Shown one piece after another: positions 1 through 9,480 of a stretch of DNA of 64,000 nt (positions within the stretch are counted from its first letter, which is position 1; every line of letters begins with the position of its first letter). The DNA comes from Flavobacterium sp. MDT1-60 (GTDB lineage: Bacteria; Bacteroidota; Bacteroidia; Flavobacteriales; Flavobacteriaceae). Where the stretch lies: the NCBI RefSeq assembly GCF_014844035.1, contig NZ_CP062159.1:4216001-4280000 (forward strand). Direction: 5' to 3'. Both the position numbers and the translations under genes were made by a program. Below the pieces are notes generated by a model. It ran no database searches. It saw only the letters and a program-made list of their open reading frames with translations, and had not been told where the DNA came from.

Positions 1-692
1 AGGTTCCACTGCCAACAAAAGAAGAAAAAATAACGATCGGCACACCTGATGATATAAAAGCAGATCCCGGTTCGTTTGAACTTACCAAATTGACGTTTAC
101 TTATGATGGACTAGCTCCTGATATACGTTCTCTTACTTTAGAAACACATTATTCAAAACATTATTTATCCTATACGAATAATTTAAATAAAGAGATTGTT
201 TCGACGGAATTTGAAAACATGCCGATTGAAGATATCCTGAAAAAAATGGATCTTAGTAACGCTAAACTTCGTCAAAATGCGGGAGGTTATTACAACCATA
301 CCATGTATTTTAATCTTTTGACACCAAAAGAGCAAACTCCAAAAGACACTTTAGCAGGTTCTATAAATAAAGAATTTGGTTCTTTTAATAATCTAACGAA
401 CCAATTTAAAGCTATGGCTACAAAACAATTTGGATCGGGATGGGTTTGGCTAGTCGTTGACAGGTATGGAAAACTTCAGGTAAGTCTTACAGGGGATCAG
501 GATAATCCATTAATGAAAAACGCTTTGATACCCGGAACTCCAATAATGGGAATTGATTTATGGGAACACGCTTATTATCTCGATTATCAAAATAGAAAAG
601 GAAGTTATATTGATGCTTTTTACAAACATATTAATTGGGAAAAAGTAAATGAAAATTATAAAGAGGCTTTGAAGAAAGTCAAAAAAGTATAA
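1..692 (+). CDS. sodA: Superoxide dismutase, Mn type, 5' end outside window
   Basis: Fe/Mn superoxide dismutase, converting superoxide to peroxide and oxygen. The metal ligands are visible: His in ETHYSKHY, His in GGYYNHTMYF, and Asp and His in DLWEHAYY. The family signature GSGWVWLVV is present. Gly in NAGGYYNH and Gln in GDQDNPLM match the Mn-type pattern. The frame is open to the window edge (reading VPLPTKEEK from base 3), so the TTG at base 90 is probably not the start. The missing N terminus may hold a signal peptide, which would make this an exported enzyme; that is inference. A terminator follows. Confidence 0.92.
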   Translation, partial: VPLPTKEEKITIGTPDDIKADPGSFELTKLTFTYDGLAPDIRSLTLETHYSKHYLSYTNNLNKEIVSTEFENMPIEDILKKMDLSNAKLRQNAGGYYNHTMYFNLLTPKEQTPKDTLAGSINKEFGSFNNLTNQFKAMATKQFGSGWVWLVVDRYGKLQVSLTGDQDNPLMKNALIPGTPIMGIDLWEHAYYLDYQNRKGSYIDAFYKHINWEKVNENYKEALKKVKKV

Positions 693-694
693 AA

Positions 695-733
695 CAAAAA
701 AAGCTGATATATTATATGTATCAGCTTTTTTTA
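695..733. terminator. Terminator between convergent sod and amylase genes
   Basis: A 9-bp perfect stem (AAGCTGATA at 701-709 with TATCAGCTT at 719-727) is followed by a T run on the plus strand and preceded by an A run, so it can serve both converging genes. Confidence 0.75.
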
Positions 734-750
734 TGTCTCCAGATAAAGAA

Positions 751-2637
751 TTATTTCAACTCAAAAATAAATGATTCTGAAGGTGCAATTTTTACTTTTG
801 TAATTCCCTCTCCATTAATTACTTTCAGCTGAACTGTATTCTTTTGATATAATTGATCTGTTAATTTATATTCCCCATCCTTTAAATTCCATTTTGAAAT
901 AATATCAGATGGGACTTTTAAATCAAACTCACTTGTTTTTTCAGAAGAAAAATTAGCAACAATTATTAACTTCTGATTTTCAGACCAACGAACATACGAA
1001 TAAAGTAATTGATCATAGCCGGCATTATTCTGACGATTTACAGATTGAATTTCCTGGAAACTTCCCATCAAGGCAGAGCTATTAACTGAAAAATTCAATA
1101 ATCGTTTGTAAAAATCACGCAAATTTTTCTCTGAATCAGAAAGCTGTCCTCCATCAAACTTTCCTTCATTCATCCAACGCTGATGATTTGGAACTCCAAT
1201 ATAATCAAAAATAGAAGTTCTGGAATGCGTTCCGAAACCCGCATTTTCATTTCCGGCCTCTCCTACTTCCTGTCCAAAATAAACCATTGTTGGTGACGTA
1301 CTAATTGTAGTCGAAACAACCATCAAAGGTTTTCCGCGTTCAGCATTTCCTGCAAATTCAGGACTTGCCAGACGTTGTTCATCATGATTATCTAAAAAAT
1401 GAAGCATATGATGTTCGATATCCGACATCCCTTTTTGAATATCTGACAAACCATCCGGAGACGATTTCCCCTTAATAATATCTTTCAACTTATCGTAAGT
1501 TTCTACTTTATCATATAAATAATCCATTTTTCCTAAACGAATATAATTGCGATATTCATTTGGATTGTAAACTTCAGCCAATAAGAAAGCTTTTGGATTT
1601 TTCATTTTGATTGCCGAGTTCATATAACTCCAAAATTCGTACGGAACCATTTCAGCCATATCATATCTAAAACCATCAACTCCTTTGGCTGTCCAGTATA
1701 AGGCAATAGATTTGAATTTCTTCCACGAATCCGGAACGTCCTTATCTTGCCAAAAAACAAAATGTTCCTCATAAGACTTTTGATCAAATCCGGCCGGAAG
1801 TTCAGGAAAATCTTTAGAACCATCCGGACGAATTCCGTAATTAACCTTTACCGTTTCATACCAATCGTTTTGATCCGGCTTTACTTTTCGTGAACCATTT
1901 CCCGTCCATTTTGCAGGATTTTCATCAAATACACCATCAATCATCAGATTTTTTTCTCCATTTAATGGAATATCACCATCTGGAATTTCAAAATGGTTTT
2001 TCGGTATGTAATAAAAATTATTATCTCTTTTATACTCCACATTTACATCATCATCTGCACCAAAATCCCTTACACCTTCAGGATTATTCTTGCCTTCATA
2101 TTTTCGGGCAATATGATTTGGCACAATATCAATAATTAACTTTAAACCAGCCTTATGCGTACGACTGATCAGTGCTTCAAATTCTTGTAATCTATTCGCT
2201 GGATTTACAGCCAAATCTGGATTTACGTTATAATAATCCTTAACTGCATAAGGCGATCCGGCGCGGCCTTTTACTACTTCAGGATCATCATTTGAAATTC
2301 CGTAAGCTGTATAATCTCGAACTAAGGCATGATGAGGAACGCCAGTATACCAAATATAGGTTACACCCAAATCTTTAATTTCGTGAAGCGCTGTATCCGT
2401 AAAATCATTAAATTTTCCGACTCCGTTTTCTTCAATGGTCCCCCAAGGTTTGTTTGTTGTGTTTTTATTTCCAAATAAGCGTGTAAAAACCTGATACACC
2501 ACAATTTTCTTTTCTGTAGTACTTTCTTCTCTAGCAGTATTCATTTTTAAATCTTTTGTTTTACATGCCGAAAACAGCACGGTTACAGCCATTCCTGCAA
2601 CTATAAATCGTTTATTTATCATATTATTTTTTATCAT
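751..2637 (-). CDS. Alpha-amylase family (GH13) lipoprotein
   Basis: Glycoside hydrolase family 13 enzyme acting on alpha-glucans, probably lipid-anchored outside the cytoplasm. The N terminus is basic then hydrophobic and ends in a lipobox (LFSAC, Cys25). The four GH13 signatures are present: DIVPNH near residues 170-175, GFRYDMAE with nucleophile Asp326, AEVYNP with general acid Glu355, and FLDNHD with Asp419. The 628-residue length suits a full catalytic barrel plus a C-terminal beta domain. A second Met at residue 6 could be the true start and would still leave a lipobox. No susC/susD-like partner lies nearby. Exact substrate cannot be read from the sequence. Confidence 0.9.
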   Translation of the reverse strand: MIKNNMINKRFIVAGMAVTVLFSACKTKDLKMNTAREESTTEKKIVVYQVFTRLFGNKNTTNKPWGTIEENGVGKFNDFTDTALHEIKDLGVTYIWYTGVPHHALVRDYTAYGISNDDPEVVKGRAGSPYAVKDYYNVNPDLAVNPANRLQEFEALISRTHKAGLKLIIDIVPNHIARKYEGKNNPEGVRDFGADDDVNVEYKRDNNFYYIPKNHFEIPDGDIPLNGEKNLMIDGVFDENPAKWTGNGSRKVKPDQNDWYETVKVNYGIRPDGSKDFPELPAGFDQKSYEEHFVFWQDKDVPDSWKKFKSIALYWTAKGVDGFRYDMAEMVPYEFWSYMNSAIKMKNPKAFLLAEVYNPNEYRNYIRLGKMDYLYDKVETYDKLKDIIKGKSSPDGLSDIQKGMSDIEHHMLHFLDNHDEQRLASPEFAGNAERGKPLMVVSTTISTSPTMVYFGQEVGEAGNENAGFGTHSRTSIFDYIGVPNHQRWMNEGKFDGGQLSDSEKNLRDFYKRLLNFSVNSSALMGSFQEIQSVNRQNNAGYDQLLYSYVRWSENQKLIIVANFSSEKTSEFDLKVPSDIISKWNLKDGEYKLTDQLYQKNTVQLKVINGEGITKVKIAPSESFIFELK

Positions 2638-3000
2638 CTGATCTTTTTGAGGTCTCAGAATTAAATTACTTCTTCTAAAAACTATTTTCTAAATTTAGTT
2701 TAATTTTTAAAATTCAAATGGAATTCAATTCAATTTGGTTCAAAATGAGTTAGAAATGATTTACTACAACGTGAGAGTCCTGTCTTTTGTTGATAATTAA
2801 AAAAGGTACAGAGGAACAAAGGTTCATGGGGGCAAAGGTTTTTAAAATGACTTAAAAACATTTTTCAAATGGATTTTTAAGATCTAACCTATTTCGAAAT
2901 TAAAAAACCTTTGAACCTTCAAAAGAAAACAATTATAAATTAATCCTAATATCCATAAAGGTTGTATCCTTTTTCATAAATTTGACAAAAATTTAATCAA
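2638..3000. repeat. Gene-free spacer with CAAAGGTT-type imperfect palindrome
   Basis: The 363 bases between divergent genes contain no coding signal. From about 2805 to 2930 there are scattered AAAGGTT and AACCTTTGAACC words in both orientations, the same family as at 27.9 and 56.2 kb. The promoter of the following gene lies at the right end. Confidence 0.5.
2977..2984 (+). promoter_or_regulatory. Candidate -7 promoter element of the OstA-like gene
   Basis: TAAATTTG is an exact match to the Bacteroidota -7 consensus TAnnTTTG. It lies only about 16 bases before the TTG start codon, implying a very short 5' leader. No convincing -33 TTG is seen at the usual spacing. Confidence 0.4.
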
Positions 3001-4689
3001 TTGAAGAAATCACTGTTTTTCATATCTTATTGCTTACTTCTTTTAAGTGTTCAGAGCATTTTTGCGCAGGCGCCTAAAAAAATTATTGTAGAAAATGCCG
3101 ATTTTTCTGATGTCAATCAAGAATTAATGCCAGATGCACTTCTACTTACAGGAAATGTAAAGGTAAATCATGACGGTGTTGTACTAACTTGCAATAAAGC
3201 ATATTTTTTTCAAAAAGAAAATTATCTTAAAGCTTTTGGTAATGTACAATTGGTTCAGGGTGATACTTTATATTTAAATAGTAAATATGCCGAATATAAC
3301 GGGAACATAAAAAAAGCATTTGCTACCGGAAATGCCGTTATGACCTCTCCAGATGCAACTTTAGCAACTGATACCATCAATTTTGACCGAAATGTTCAGG
3401 AGGTTTTTTATAACACAAAAGGGACAATCGTTAATAAGGATAACACTCTGGTTAGTAAATCTGGAAGATATTATGTAGCCGAAAAAAAGTTTCAGTTTTT
3501 GACAGAAGTAACACTAACGAATCCTAAATATGTTGTAAAATCAAATCATTTGGATTACTACAGTAATTCAGGACACACCTATTTACTTGGCCCATCAACT
3601 ATTACAAGTAAAGCTAATTATATTTATACCGAAAAAGGCTTTTATGACACCAAGAAAAATCTGGCGCACTTCCTCAGAAAATCTTATATAAAATACGATG
3701 ACCGCCTTATAGAAGGCGACAGTTTGTATTACAATCGGAATACGGAATTTGCATCGGCAACACGAAATGTAAAAATTACTGATTCTATTAATCGCGGAAT
3801 TGTAAAAGGACATTACGCTGAAGTTTATAAGTTAAAAGACTCCATGTTTGTAACCAAAAGAGCTGTCGCAGTTAATTTTGTAGATAATGATTCGGTTTAT
3901 ATTCATGGAAAAAAATTAATGGTTACAGGAAAAGAGGGCGAACGAATTTTGAGAGCTTACAACAATGTTCGTTTCTTTAAAATAGATATGAGTGGTAAAT
4001 GTGATTCAATACATTCTAATTCTAAAACTGCCTTAACAAAATTGATAGGAAATCCAATTCTATGGAATGGTGATAATCAAATTACTGGCGATGTAATGCA
4101 TTTAATTGGAGATAATACTACCAAAAAATTAGATTCCCTAAAAGTTCTCAATAACACTTTCCTGATCTCGCGGGACACTCTTGGAACAGGATTTAATCAG
4201 GTAAAAGGGCTCAATTTATTTGGAAAATTCAGGGACGGAAAACTTCATGATGTTGATGTTATCAAAAATACCGAAGTTATATATTATTCGCGAAATGAGG
4301 CCAATGAACTTGTGGGAATTAATAAAAGCGTAAGCAGTAAAATCAATCTTATTTTAGAAAATAATGCTATTGAAACCATTACTTTTTTTAAGAATGTTGA
4401 CGGCGATATTTATCCGGAAATCGATTTACCTGAAAATGCCCGAAAATTAAGAGGTTTCGTCTGGCGAGGTGATGAAAGAATAAAGTCGAAAGATGATATT
4501 TTTACCGCCGAGGATAATGAAATGAACGACAAATTAATTCAGGAAGGAAAAGACCAGGAAGCAAAAGACAAAGATGTCCCGATGCAAGTCAGAAAAGAAA
4601 CACTTGACTACGACAAAAAGAAACCTGCAGTTAAAACAAGTACTGCTAAAGCAGAAACTACAAAAACCAGTACAAAGACTAAGAAGTAG
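3001..4689 (+). CDS. OstA/LptA-like lipopolysaccharide export protein
   Basis: Exported protein of the OstA-like family of Bacteroidota, expected to act in the periplasm in moving lipopolysaccharide to the outer membrane. The start is TTG: an in-frame TGA sits at 2983, and only this start gives the complete signal peptide ending SIFAQ. The N-terminal part has repeated beta-strand units typical of LptA/OstA (LLTGNVKVNHDG, KAFGNVQLVQGDTLYLNS, AFATGNAVM). The C-terminal ~60 residues are Lys/Glu/Thr-rich and look disordered. At 562 residues it is much longer than E. coli LptA, as is usual in this phylum. It stands alone, followed by a metabolic gene. Confidence 0.82.
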   Translation: MKKSLFFISYCLLLLSVQSIFAQAPKKIIVENADFSDVNQELMPDALLLTGNVKVNHDGVVLTCNKAYFFQKENYLKAFGNVQLVQGDTLYLNSKYAEYNGNIKKAFATGNAVMTSPDATLATDTINFDRNVQEVFYNTKGTIVNKDNTLVSKSGRYYVAEKKFQFLTEVTLTNPKYVVKSNHLDYYSNSGHTYLLGPSTITSKANYIYTEKGFYDTKKNLAHFLRKSYIKYDDRLIEGDSLYYNRNTEFASATRNVKITDSINRGIVKGHYAEVYKLKDSMFVTKRAVAVNFVDNDSVYIHGKKLMVTGKEGERILRAYNNVRFFKIDMSGKCDSIHSNSKTALTKLIGNPILWNGDNQITGDVMHLIGDNTTKKLDSLKVLNNTFLISRDTLGTGFNQVKGLNLFGKFRDGKLHDVDVIKNTEVIYYSRNEANELVGINKSVSSKINLILENNAIETITFFKNVDGDIYPEIDLPENARKLRGFVWRGDERIKSKDDIFTAEDNEMNDKLIQEGKDQEAKDKDVPMQVRKETLDYDKKKPAVKTSTAKAETTKTSTKTKK

Positions 4690-4838
4690 TTTTCAGTCGC
4701 AGTGGCAGTTTTCAGTTTTTCAACTTTGCTAACTTTGCTGTAAAATATCGTTGCATTTTCTCGTTCCAGTTTTCAATTCAAACCTGAAACTAAAAAACTT
4801 AGAATCTTAGTAGCTTAGCAACTTAGAACCTCAAAAAA
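4690..4838. repeat. Short intergenic repeat words (TTTTCAGTCGCAGT, TTAGCAACTTAG)
   Basis: The spacer holds CAGTCGCAGT next to CAGTTTTCAG words, also found after prfB near 58575-58610, and a series of CTTAGAA/CTTAGTAG/CTTAGCAA units just before the next gene. No gene or clear hairpin is seen. Confidence 0.4.
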
Positions 4839-6032
4839 ATGAATTCAGATTTTATAAAATACCAGGCACAAACTTCTCCCTATCCACTCGGAATGGAAGT
4901 TTCGCATGCCATTGGTTCCTATATTTACGACACTAACAATAAAAAATATTTAGATTTTGTTGCCGGCGTTTCTGCGTGTACACTTGGGCATCAGCATCCG
5001 AGAATTAATCAGGCCATAAAAGATCAGTTGGATAAATATTCGCATGTAATGGTTTATGGCGAATATTCACAAAGTCCAGCTGTTCAATATTGCAAATTAT
5101 TAGCTTCTCTCCTACCCGAATCTCTAAATAAAACCTATTTAGTCAATTCCGGTACAGAAGCAATTGAAGGTGCGCTTAAATTGGCCAAACGAACAACAGG
5201 TCGCAGTCAGCTTATTTCGTGCCACAATGCGTATCACGGAAACACGATGGGCTCGATGAGTGTTATGGGATTTGAAGAGCGTAAACAAGCTTTTCGCCCA
5301 TTACTTCCGGATGTAGATTTTATAACCTTCAACAACGAAGAAGATTTACAGAAAATAACAACCCGAACCGCAGCAATTCTTTTAGAAACCATTCAGGGCG
5401 GTGCCGGATTTATTCAGCCGGAAAACAACTTTTTACAGAAAGTTCGTAAACGCTGTGATGAAGTCGGAGCAATGATGATTGTCGATGAAATTCAGCCAGG
5501 TTTCGGTCGAACGGGAAAACTTTTCGGCTTTCAAAACTATGATGTCGTTCCGGATATTGTGGTAATGGGAAAAGGAATGGGAGGCGGAATGCCAGTGGGC
5601 GCATTCACCTCTTCTGCTGAAAAAATGGATCTTTTAACAGAAAACCCGAAGTTAGGTCACATCACCACTTTTGGAGGTCACCCTGTCATTGCGTCAGCTT
5701 GTTTAGCGACTTTGCAGGAATTAACTGAGACTAATTTAATACAAGAGACCTTAGAGAAAGAAAAACTCTTTAGATCGCTTTTGGTACATCCTTTGATAAA
5801 GGAAGTTAGAGGAAAAGGATTAATGCTTGCTGCGATGACTGAAACAGCTGAAATAACTAATCAGGTTATTTTAAATTGTCAGGATAAAGGATTGATTTTG
5901 TTCTGGCTGTTGTTTGAAGGTTGCGCTATACGAATAACACCGCCATTAACCATTTCTGAAGAAGAAATAAAAGAAGGTTGTGCCATAATATTAAACATTA
6001 TGGATGAAATCATGAAAAAGAGTAAAAGCTAA
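4839..6032 (+). CDS. Class III aminotransferase (acetylornithine/ornithine-type)
   Basis: PLP-dependent class III (fold type I) aminotransferase in the cytoplasm. Visible are the cofactor phosphate-binding stretch LVNSGTEAIEGALKLAKR, the Asp motif VDEIQPGFGRTG, and the PLP-binding Lys in VVMGKGMGGGMPVGAF. The length of 397 residues matches ArgD-type enzymes. No other arginine or lysine biosynthesis genes are adjacent, so the amino donor and acceptor cannot be decided; acetylornithine, ornithine or GABA-type substrates are all possible. Confidence 0.88.
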   Translation: MNSDFIKYQAQTSPYPLGMEVSHAIGSYIYDTNNKKYLDFVAGVSACTLGHQHPRINQAIKDQLDKYSHVMVYGEYSQSPAVQYCKLLASLLPESLNKTYLVNSGTEAIEGALKLAKRTTGRSQLISCHNAYHGNTMGSMSVMGFEERKQAFRPLLPDVDFITFNNEEDLQKITTRTAAILLETIQGGAGFIQPENNFLQKVRKRCDEVGAMMIVDEIQPGFGRTGKLFGFQNYDVVPDIVVMGKGMGGGMPVGAFTSSAEKMDLLTENPKLGHITTFGGHPVIASACLATLQELTETNLIQETLEKEKLFRSLLVHPLIKEVRGKGLMLAAMTETAEITNQVILNCQDKGLILFWLLFEGCAIRITPPLTISEEEIKEGCAIILNIMDEIMKKSKS

Positions 6033-6243
6033 TTTAAAGCTATTGGAACGAGTTTCCATTAAAAAATAAAATTGGAATAATAACAAAATAATCTTTTATA
6101 TATCAAAAGATTATGACTAAAAACAGAATAAAAAACTCTGTCCATATTGTTAATTAAATTGTTCAAAACAATTAATTTCCTTTCCCCACAACAATAATAT
6201 GGTTGCCTAAATTTATAACAGGCTAATTTCAAATAAAGACAGT

Positions 6244-7641
6244 ATGCAATTAAGCAACGAAGAAGAAGATTATAACCTATCCCTATCCAAATTTGAGTCA
6301 ATGTTAAAAACTAACAAGGTACTCTTTTTTGACTCTGAAGAATTTGAAGAAATTATTCTTCATTATTTAGACATAGGTAAGGCTAATTTAGCAAAAAAGG
6401 CCTTAAAACTTGCATTAGACCAACACCCAAAATCTACAGGCTTAAAATTAGTACAAGTAGAAATGCTGGTTTACGACGACAAACTCGAGATCGCCGAAAA
6501 GCTCTTGAATGAGTTGTATGCAATCGAACCTAACAACGAGGAAATTTACATCCAGAAAGCTAATATTTGTTCTAAGAGAGATCAACACGAAAAAGCGGTA
6601 GAATTGCTTAAAATTGCCTTGCAATATACTGACGACTACGCCGACGTGTACAACCTGATTGGAATGGAATATCTTTTTATGGATAACCTTGAGATGGCAA
6701 AAGACAGTTTTATCAAATGTCTTGAAGAAGATTTAGAAGATCAGTCTGCCTTGTATAACGTGGTTTATTGTTTTGAATTTTTAGATCAAAATCAGGAAGC
6801 CATCGTTTATCTAAATGATTATATCAATAAAAACCCCTATAGTGAAATCGCCTGGCATCAGCTTGGTCGCCTGCATTATGGAGTAAAAGAATATGAAAAT
6901 GCTATTCGTGCCTTTGATTATGCAACTTTAATTGATGACGAGTTTTTAGGTGCTTTCATGGAAAAAGCAAAAGCACATGAACGTTTGAAAAAATACCATG
7001 AAGCTATTGAAAGCTACAACAGAACCATCGAATTGGATGATGCAACTTCATACGCATTATTGCGTATTGGAAAATGTTATGAAAAATTAGGGAATTCCGT
7101 AAAAGCACTTCAATATTATAACCAAACCGTTCATGAAGATCCTCTTTTAGATAAGGGATGGATCGCGATTACCGACTTTTATGTTCGCCAAAAAAACTTT
7201 CAAAAAGCATTATTTTTTGTAAATAAAGCTTTGGCTATCGATAATCAAAATCGTTTGTATTGGAAACGTTATGCAACGATTAATAAGCAAATGAACTTTT
7301 TTGAGGAAGCTGAATTTGGATACAGAAAAGCGGTTGAATTTGGTGATTATGCATTGGATACGTGGTTGTTTTGGGTTGACATTTTACAGTTCTTAGGTGA
7401 ATTTGAAAGTGCAATTCAAACTTTATTGCAAGCTTCAGAATATTTTCCGGAAGAAAACGAAATCGAATATCGTTTAGCCGGACTGTATTTTATGGTTCAG
7501 GATAACACAAAAGCAAAATTTCATTTAAGCAATGGTTTACGTTTAAACTTTGACAATTACATTTTGATCGAAGATTTATTTCCTGTGGTCTGGACAAAAA
7601 AAATGGTTAAAAATTATATTGAAAAACATAGAAAACAATAA
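6244..7641 (+). CDS. Tetratricopeptide repeat protein
   Basis: A cytoplasmic protein without a signal peptide, made of about a dozen helical repeats of TPR type (for example units around AEKLLNELYAIEPNNEEIYI and AIESYNRTIELDDATSYALL). TPR proteins act as protein-binding scaffolds; the partner is unknown. The stop codon overlaps the aroE start by one base (TAATG), so the two genes are very probably co-transcribed and translationally coupled. This pairing suggests a conserved neighbourhood, not a role in shikimate synthesis. Confidence 0.85.
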   Translation: MQLSNEEEDYNLSLSKFESMLKTNKVLFFDSEEFEEIILHYLDIGKANLAKKALKLALDQHPKSTGLKLVQVEMLVYDDKLEIAEKLLNELYAIEPNNEEIYIQKANICSKRDQHEKAVELLKIALQYTDDYADVYNLIGMEYLFMDNLEMAKDSFIKCLEEDLEDQSALYNVVYCFEFLDQNQEAIVYLNDYINKNPYSEIAWHQLGRLHYGVKEYENAIRAFDYATLIDDEFLGAFMEKAKAHERLKKYHEAIESYNRTIELDDATSYALLRIGKCYEKLGNSVKALQYYNQTVHEDPLLDKGWIAITDFYVRQKNFQKALFFVNKALAIDNQNRLYWKRYATINKQMNFFEEAEFGYRKAVEFGDYALDTWLFWVDILQFLGEFESAIQTLLQASEYFPEENEIEYRLAGLYFMVQDNTKAKFHLSNGLRLNFDNYILIEDLFPVVWTKKMVKNYIEKHRKQ

Positions 7642-8390
7642 TGATTGATATTTTAAGAAGGCGTTTTGGCTTATTGGGTCGTAATATAAGTTACTCTTTT
7701 TCAAAGGGATATTTTACGGAAAAATTTAGTGATGAAGTTTTTGTCGGTAACAGCTACGAAAATTTCGATATTTCTGAAATCAATCATTTTGCCGGATTGC
7801 TAAAAAACAATCCTGATTTAAAGGGTTTAAATGTCACCATTCCTTATAAAGAACAAGTAATTCCTTATTTGGATAAACTATCAACAAAAGCAAAATTAAT
7901 TGGGGCTGTCAATACCATTAAGTTTACCAAAAATGGAAAACTTAAAGGTTACAATACTGATTATTATGGTTTTAAAAAATCATTAAAGCCATTATTACAA
8001 CCATATCATAAAAAGGCACTTATTTTAGGAACTGGTGGCGCATCAAAAGGCGTTGCGTTTGCACTTGATGAACTTGATATTCCGTATACTTTTGTATCGA
8101 GAGAAGCAAAAGAAAATATCATTGATTATGACTTAATTAATGCCACAACTTTTGACAATTTCCAAATCATAATCAACTGTACCCCTGTTGGAACAAGTCC
8201 AAATATTGAAGCTTGTCCTGATTTGCCCTACGAATTCTTTACTGATAAACATATTGCATACGATTTAATATATAATCCGGCAGAAACGCAGTTTATGAAA
8301 AACGCCAAAAAATACGGAGCGATTACAAAAAACGGATATGACATGCTTATTTTTCAAGCGGAGAAAGCATGGAAAATATGGAATAAATAA
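7641..8390 (+). CDS. aroE: Shikimate dehydrogenase
   Basis: Catalyses NADPH-dependent reduction of 3-dehydroshikimate to shikimate in the chorismate pathway. The shikimate-binding SYSFSK start, the NVTIPYK motif with the catalytic Lys, NTDYYGF with the catalytic Asp, the nucleotide-binding LGTGGASKG loop, the NCTPVGTSP segment, and the C-terminal NGYDMLIFQAEKA are all present. The 249-residue length is normal to slightly short. It starts inside the stop codon of the TPR gene. Confidence 0.95.
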   Translation: MIDILRRRFGLLGRNISYSFSKGYFTEKFSDEVFVGNSYENFDISEINHFAGLLKNNPDLKGLNVTIPYKEQVIPYLDKLSTKAKLIGAVNTIKFTKNGKLKGYNTDYYGFKKSLKPLLQPYHKKALILGTGGASKGVAFALDELDIPYTFVSREAKENIIDYDLINATTFDNFQIIINCTPVGTSPNIEACPDLPYEFFTDKHIAYDLIYNPAETQFMKNAKKYGAITKNGYDMLIFQAEKAWKIWNK

Positions 8391-8455
8391 AAAAGCTGTC
8401 CAAATAAAATTTTAAAGTAATTTTCGTAACTTAGTCTATTCATTAATAACTAGTT

Positions 8456-9204
8456 ATGAAAAAAATATACTTGCTTTTTATTTTATATTTCTAGGAATTA
8501 CAACTTCAAAAGCGCAAGGAACGGAAGTTGAAGAAAAAATTCCATTTACTGAGCCTCGTTTTCGATATTATCTGCAAACTTTACTTTTTTTTAACGAATA
8601 TCTCGATACAGATAATGGTTCTTTTAATACCACACAAGTACGCGGCTTACTTCCAATTGGAAGCAAGGCATGGAATTTAAGATTTGATCTCCCTTTGATA
8701 TCAGCCAATACTAACGAAACAAACAAAACCGGAATTGGAGACGTTGGTATGGGGATTAGTTATATCCCTTATATGAAAAATAGCCAAGGTATTGCTGTAC
8801 GAGCAAGGGTTTATACTAATTCTGCAGTAGACCCCGCTTTCGGATCCGGAAAATGGGTAGTCATGCCAGCCTTTTTTTATGGTAGATATTTCAATTCCAA
8901 AAAAAACCTCTGGATTTCCTCCTTTGAATACCAACAAAGTTTTGCAGGCTCAAGTCAACGTAACGATGTTAGCATTGCTGTTCTTGAAAGTGTATTGTTT
9001 CAATTCTTTGGTAAAAATTGGGTTGCCGGTGACGTTGCATTGAGATATAATAACACACTAAATGGATATCAAAATAATGCTTACGTAGAATATGGCAGAA
9101 GAATAACCCCCACTAATTTAGTATATATTCACCCAAGCGTTGCATTTGGCGGAGACAAAACATATAATTATGGCATAGAAGCAGGTGTTTTGATTTTATT
9201 TTAG
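8456..9204 (+). pseudogene. Outer-membrane beta-barrel protein, one-base frameshift in A7
   Basis: The reading frame ending at 9204 stays open back through a typical signal peptide (LGITTSKAQG, near 8491-8520) but has no start codon in frame. The only sensible start, ATG at 8456, is one base out of frame: seven A follow it (8459-8465). With eight A the product would begin MKKNILAFYF and read through intact to the stop. Without it translation ends after 12 codons at the TAG around 8492. The mature part has alternating beta strands (GDVGMGISYIPYM, DVALRYNNTLNGY) and ends in Phe, as outer-membrane barrels do; it resembles putative transporter/MetA-pathway-type barrels. Sequencing error, true mutation and phase variation are all possible. 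Confidence 0.72.
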
Positions 9205-9415
9205 TTCTATTCATAAACAGTAACATGAAATTCCATTAAAAATCTTGTTCCTTTTTCTATATAAACTAAAAATATTTCACCGTTTTATTGTTTTCTTTAT
9301 TTATATTCAATTTACATTTACTTTAAATAAAGAATTAAAATTTTATAGATATCTACAATATGATTTGATAAAATAGGAATTTTATCGTAAAATCTGTTAT
9401 AAATAAGGGAATTAT

Positions 9416-9446
9416 TTTGTATTTAGAAACACCTTTACTATCTTTC
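9416..9446 (+). promoter_or_regulatory. Candidate promoter of the DUF349 gene
   Basis: TTTG at 9416-9419 and TATCTTTC at 9439-9446 are separated by 19 bases, fitting Bacteroidota promoter spacing with one mismatch in the -7 element. The rest of the 276-base spacer from 9205 shows no gene. Confidence 0.4.
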
Positions 9447-9480
9447 GCAATGTTTAAAATAAAAACCTTACACATTTAAA

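Noticed and set aside
6044..6059. Possible terminator TTGGAA-CGAG-TTTCCA after the aminotransferase gene
   Set aside because: Only six pairs, with no T run following.
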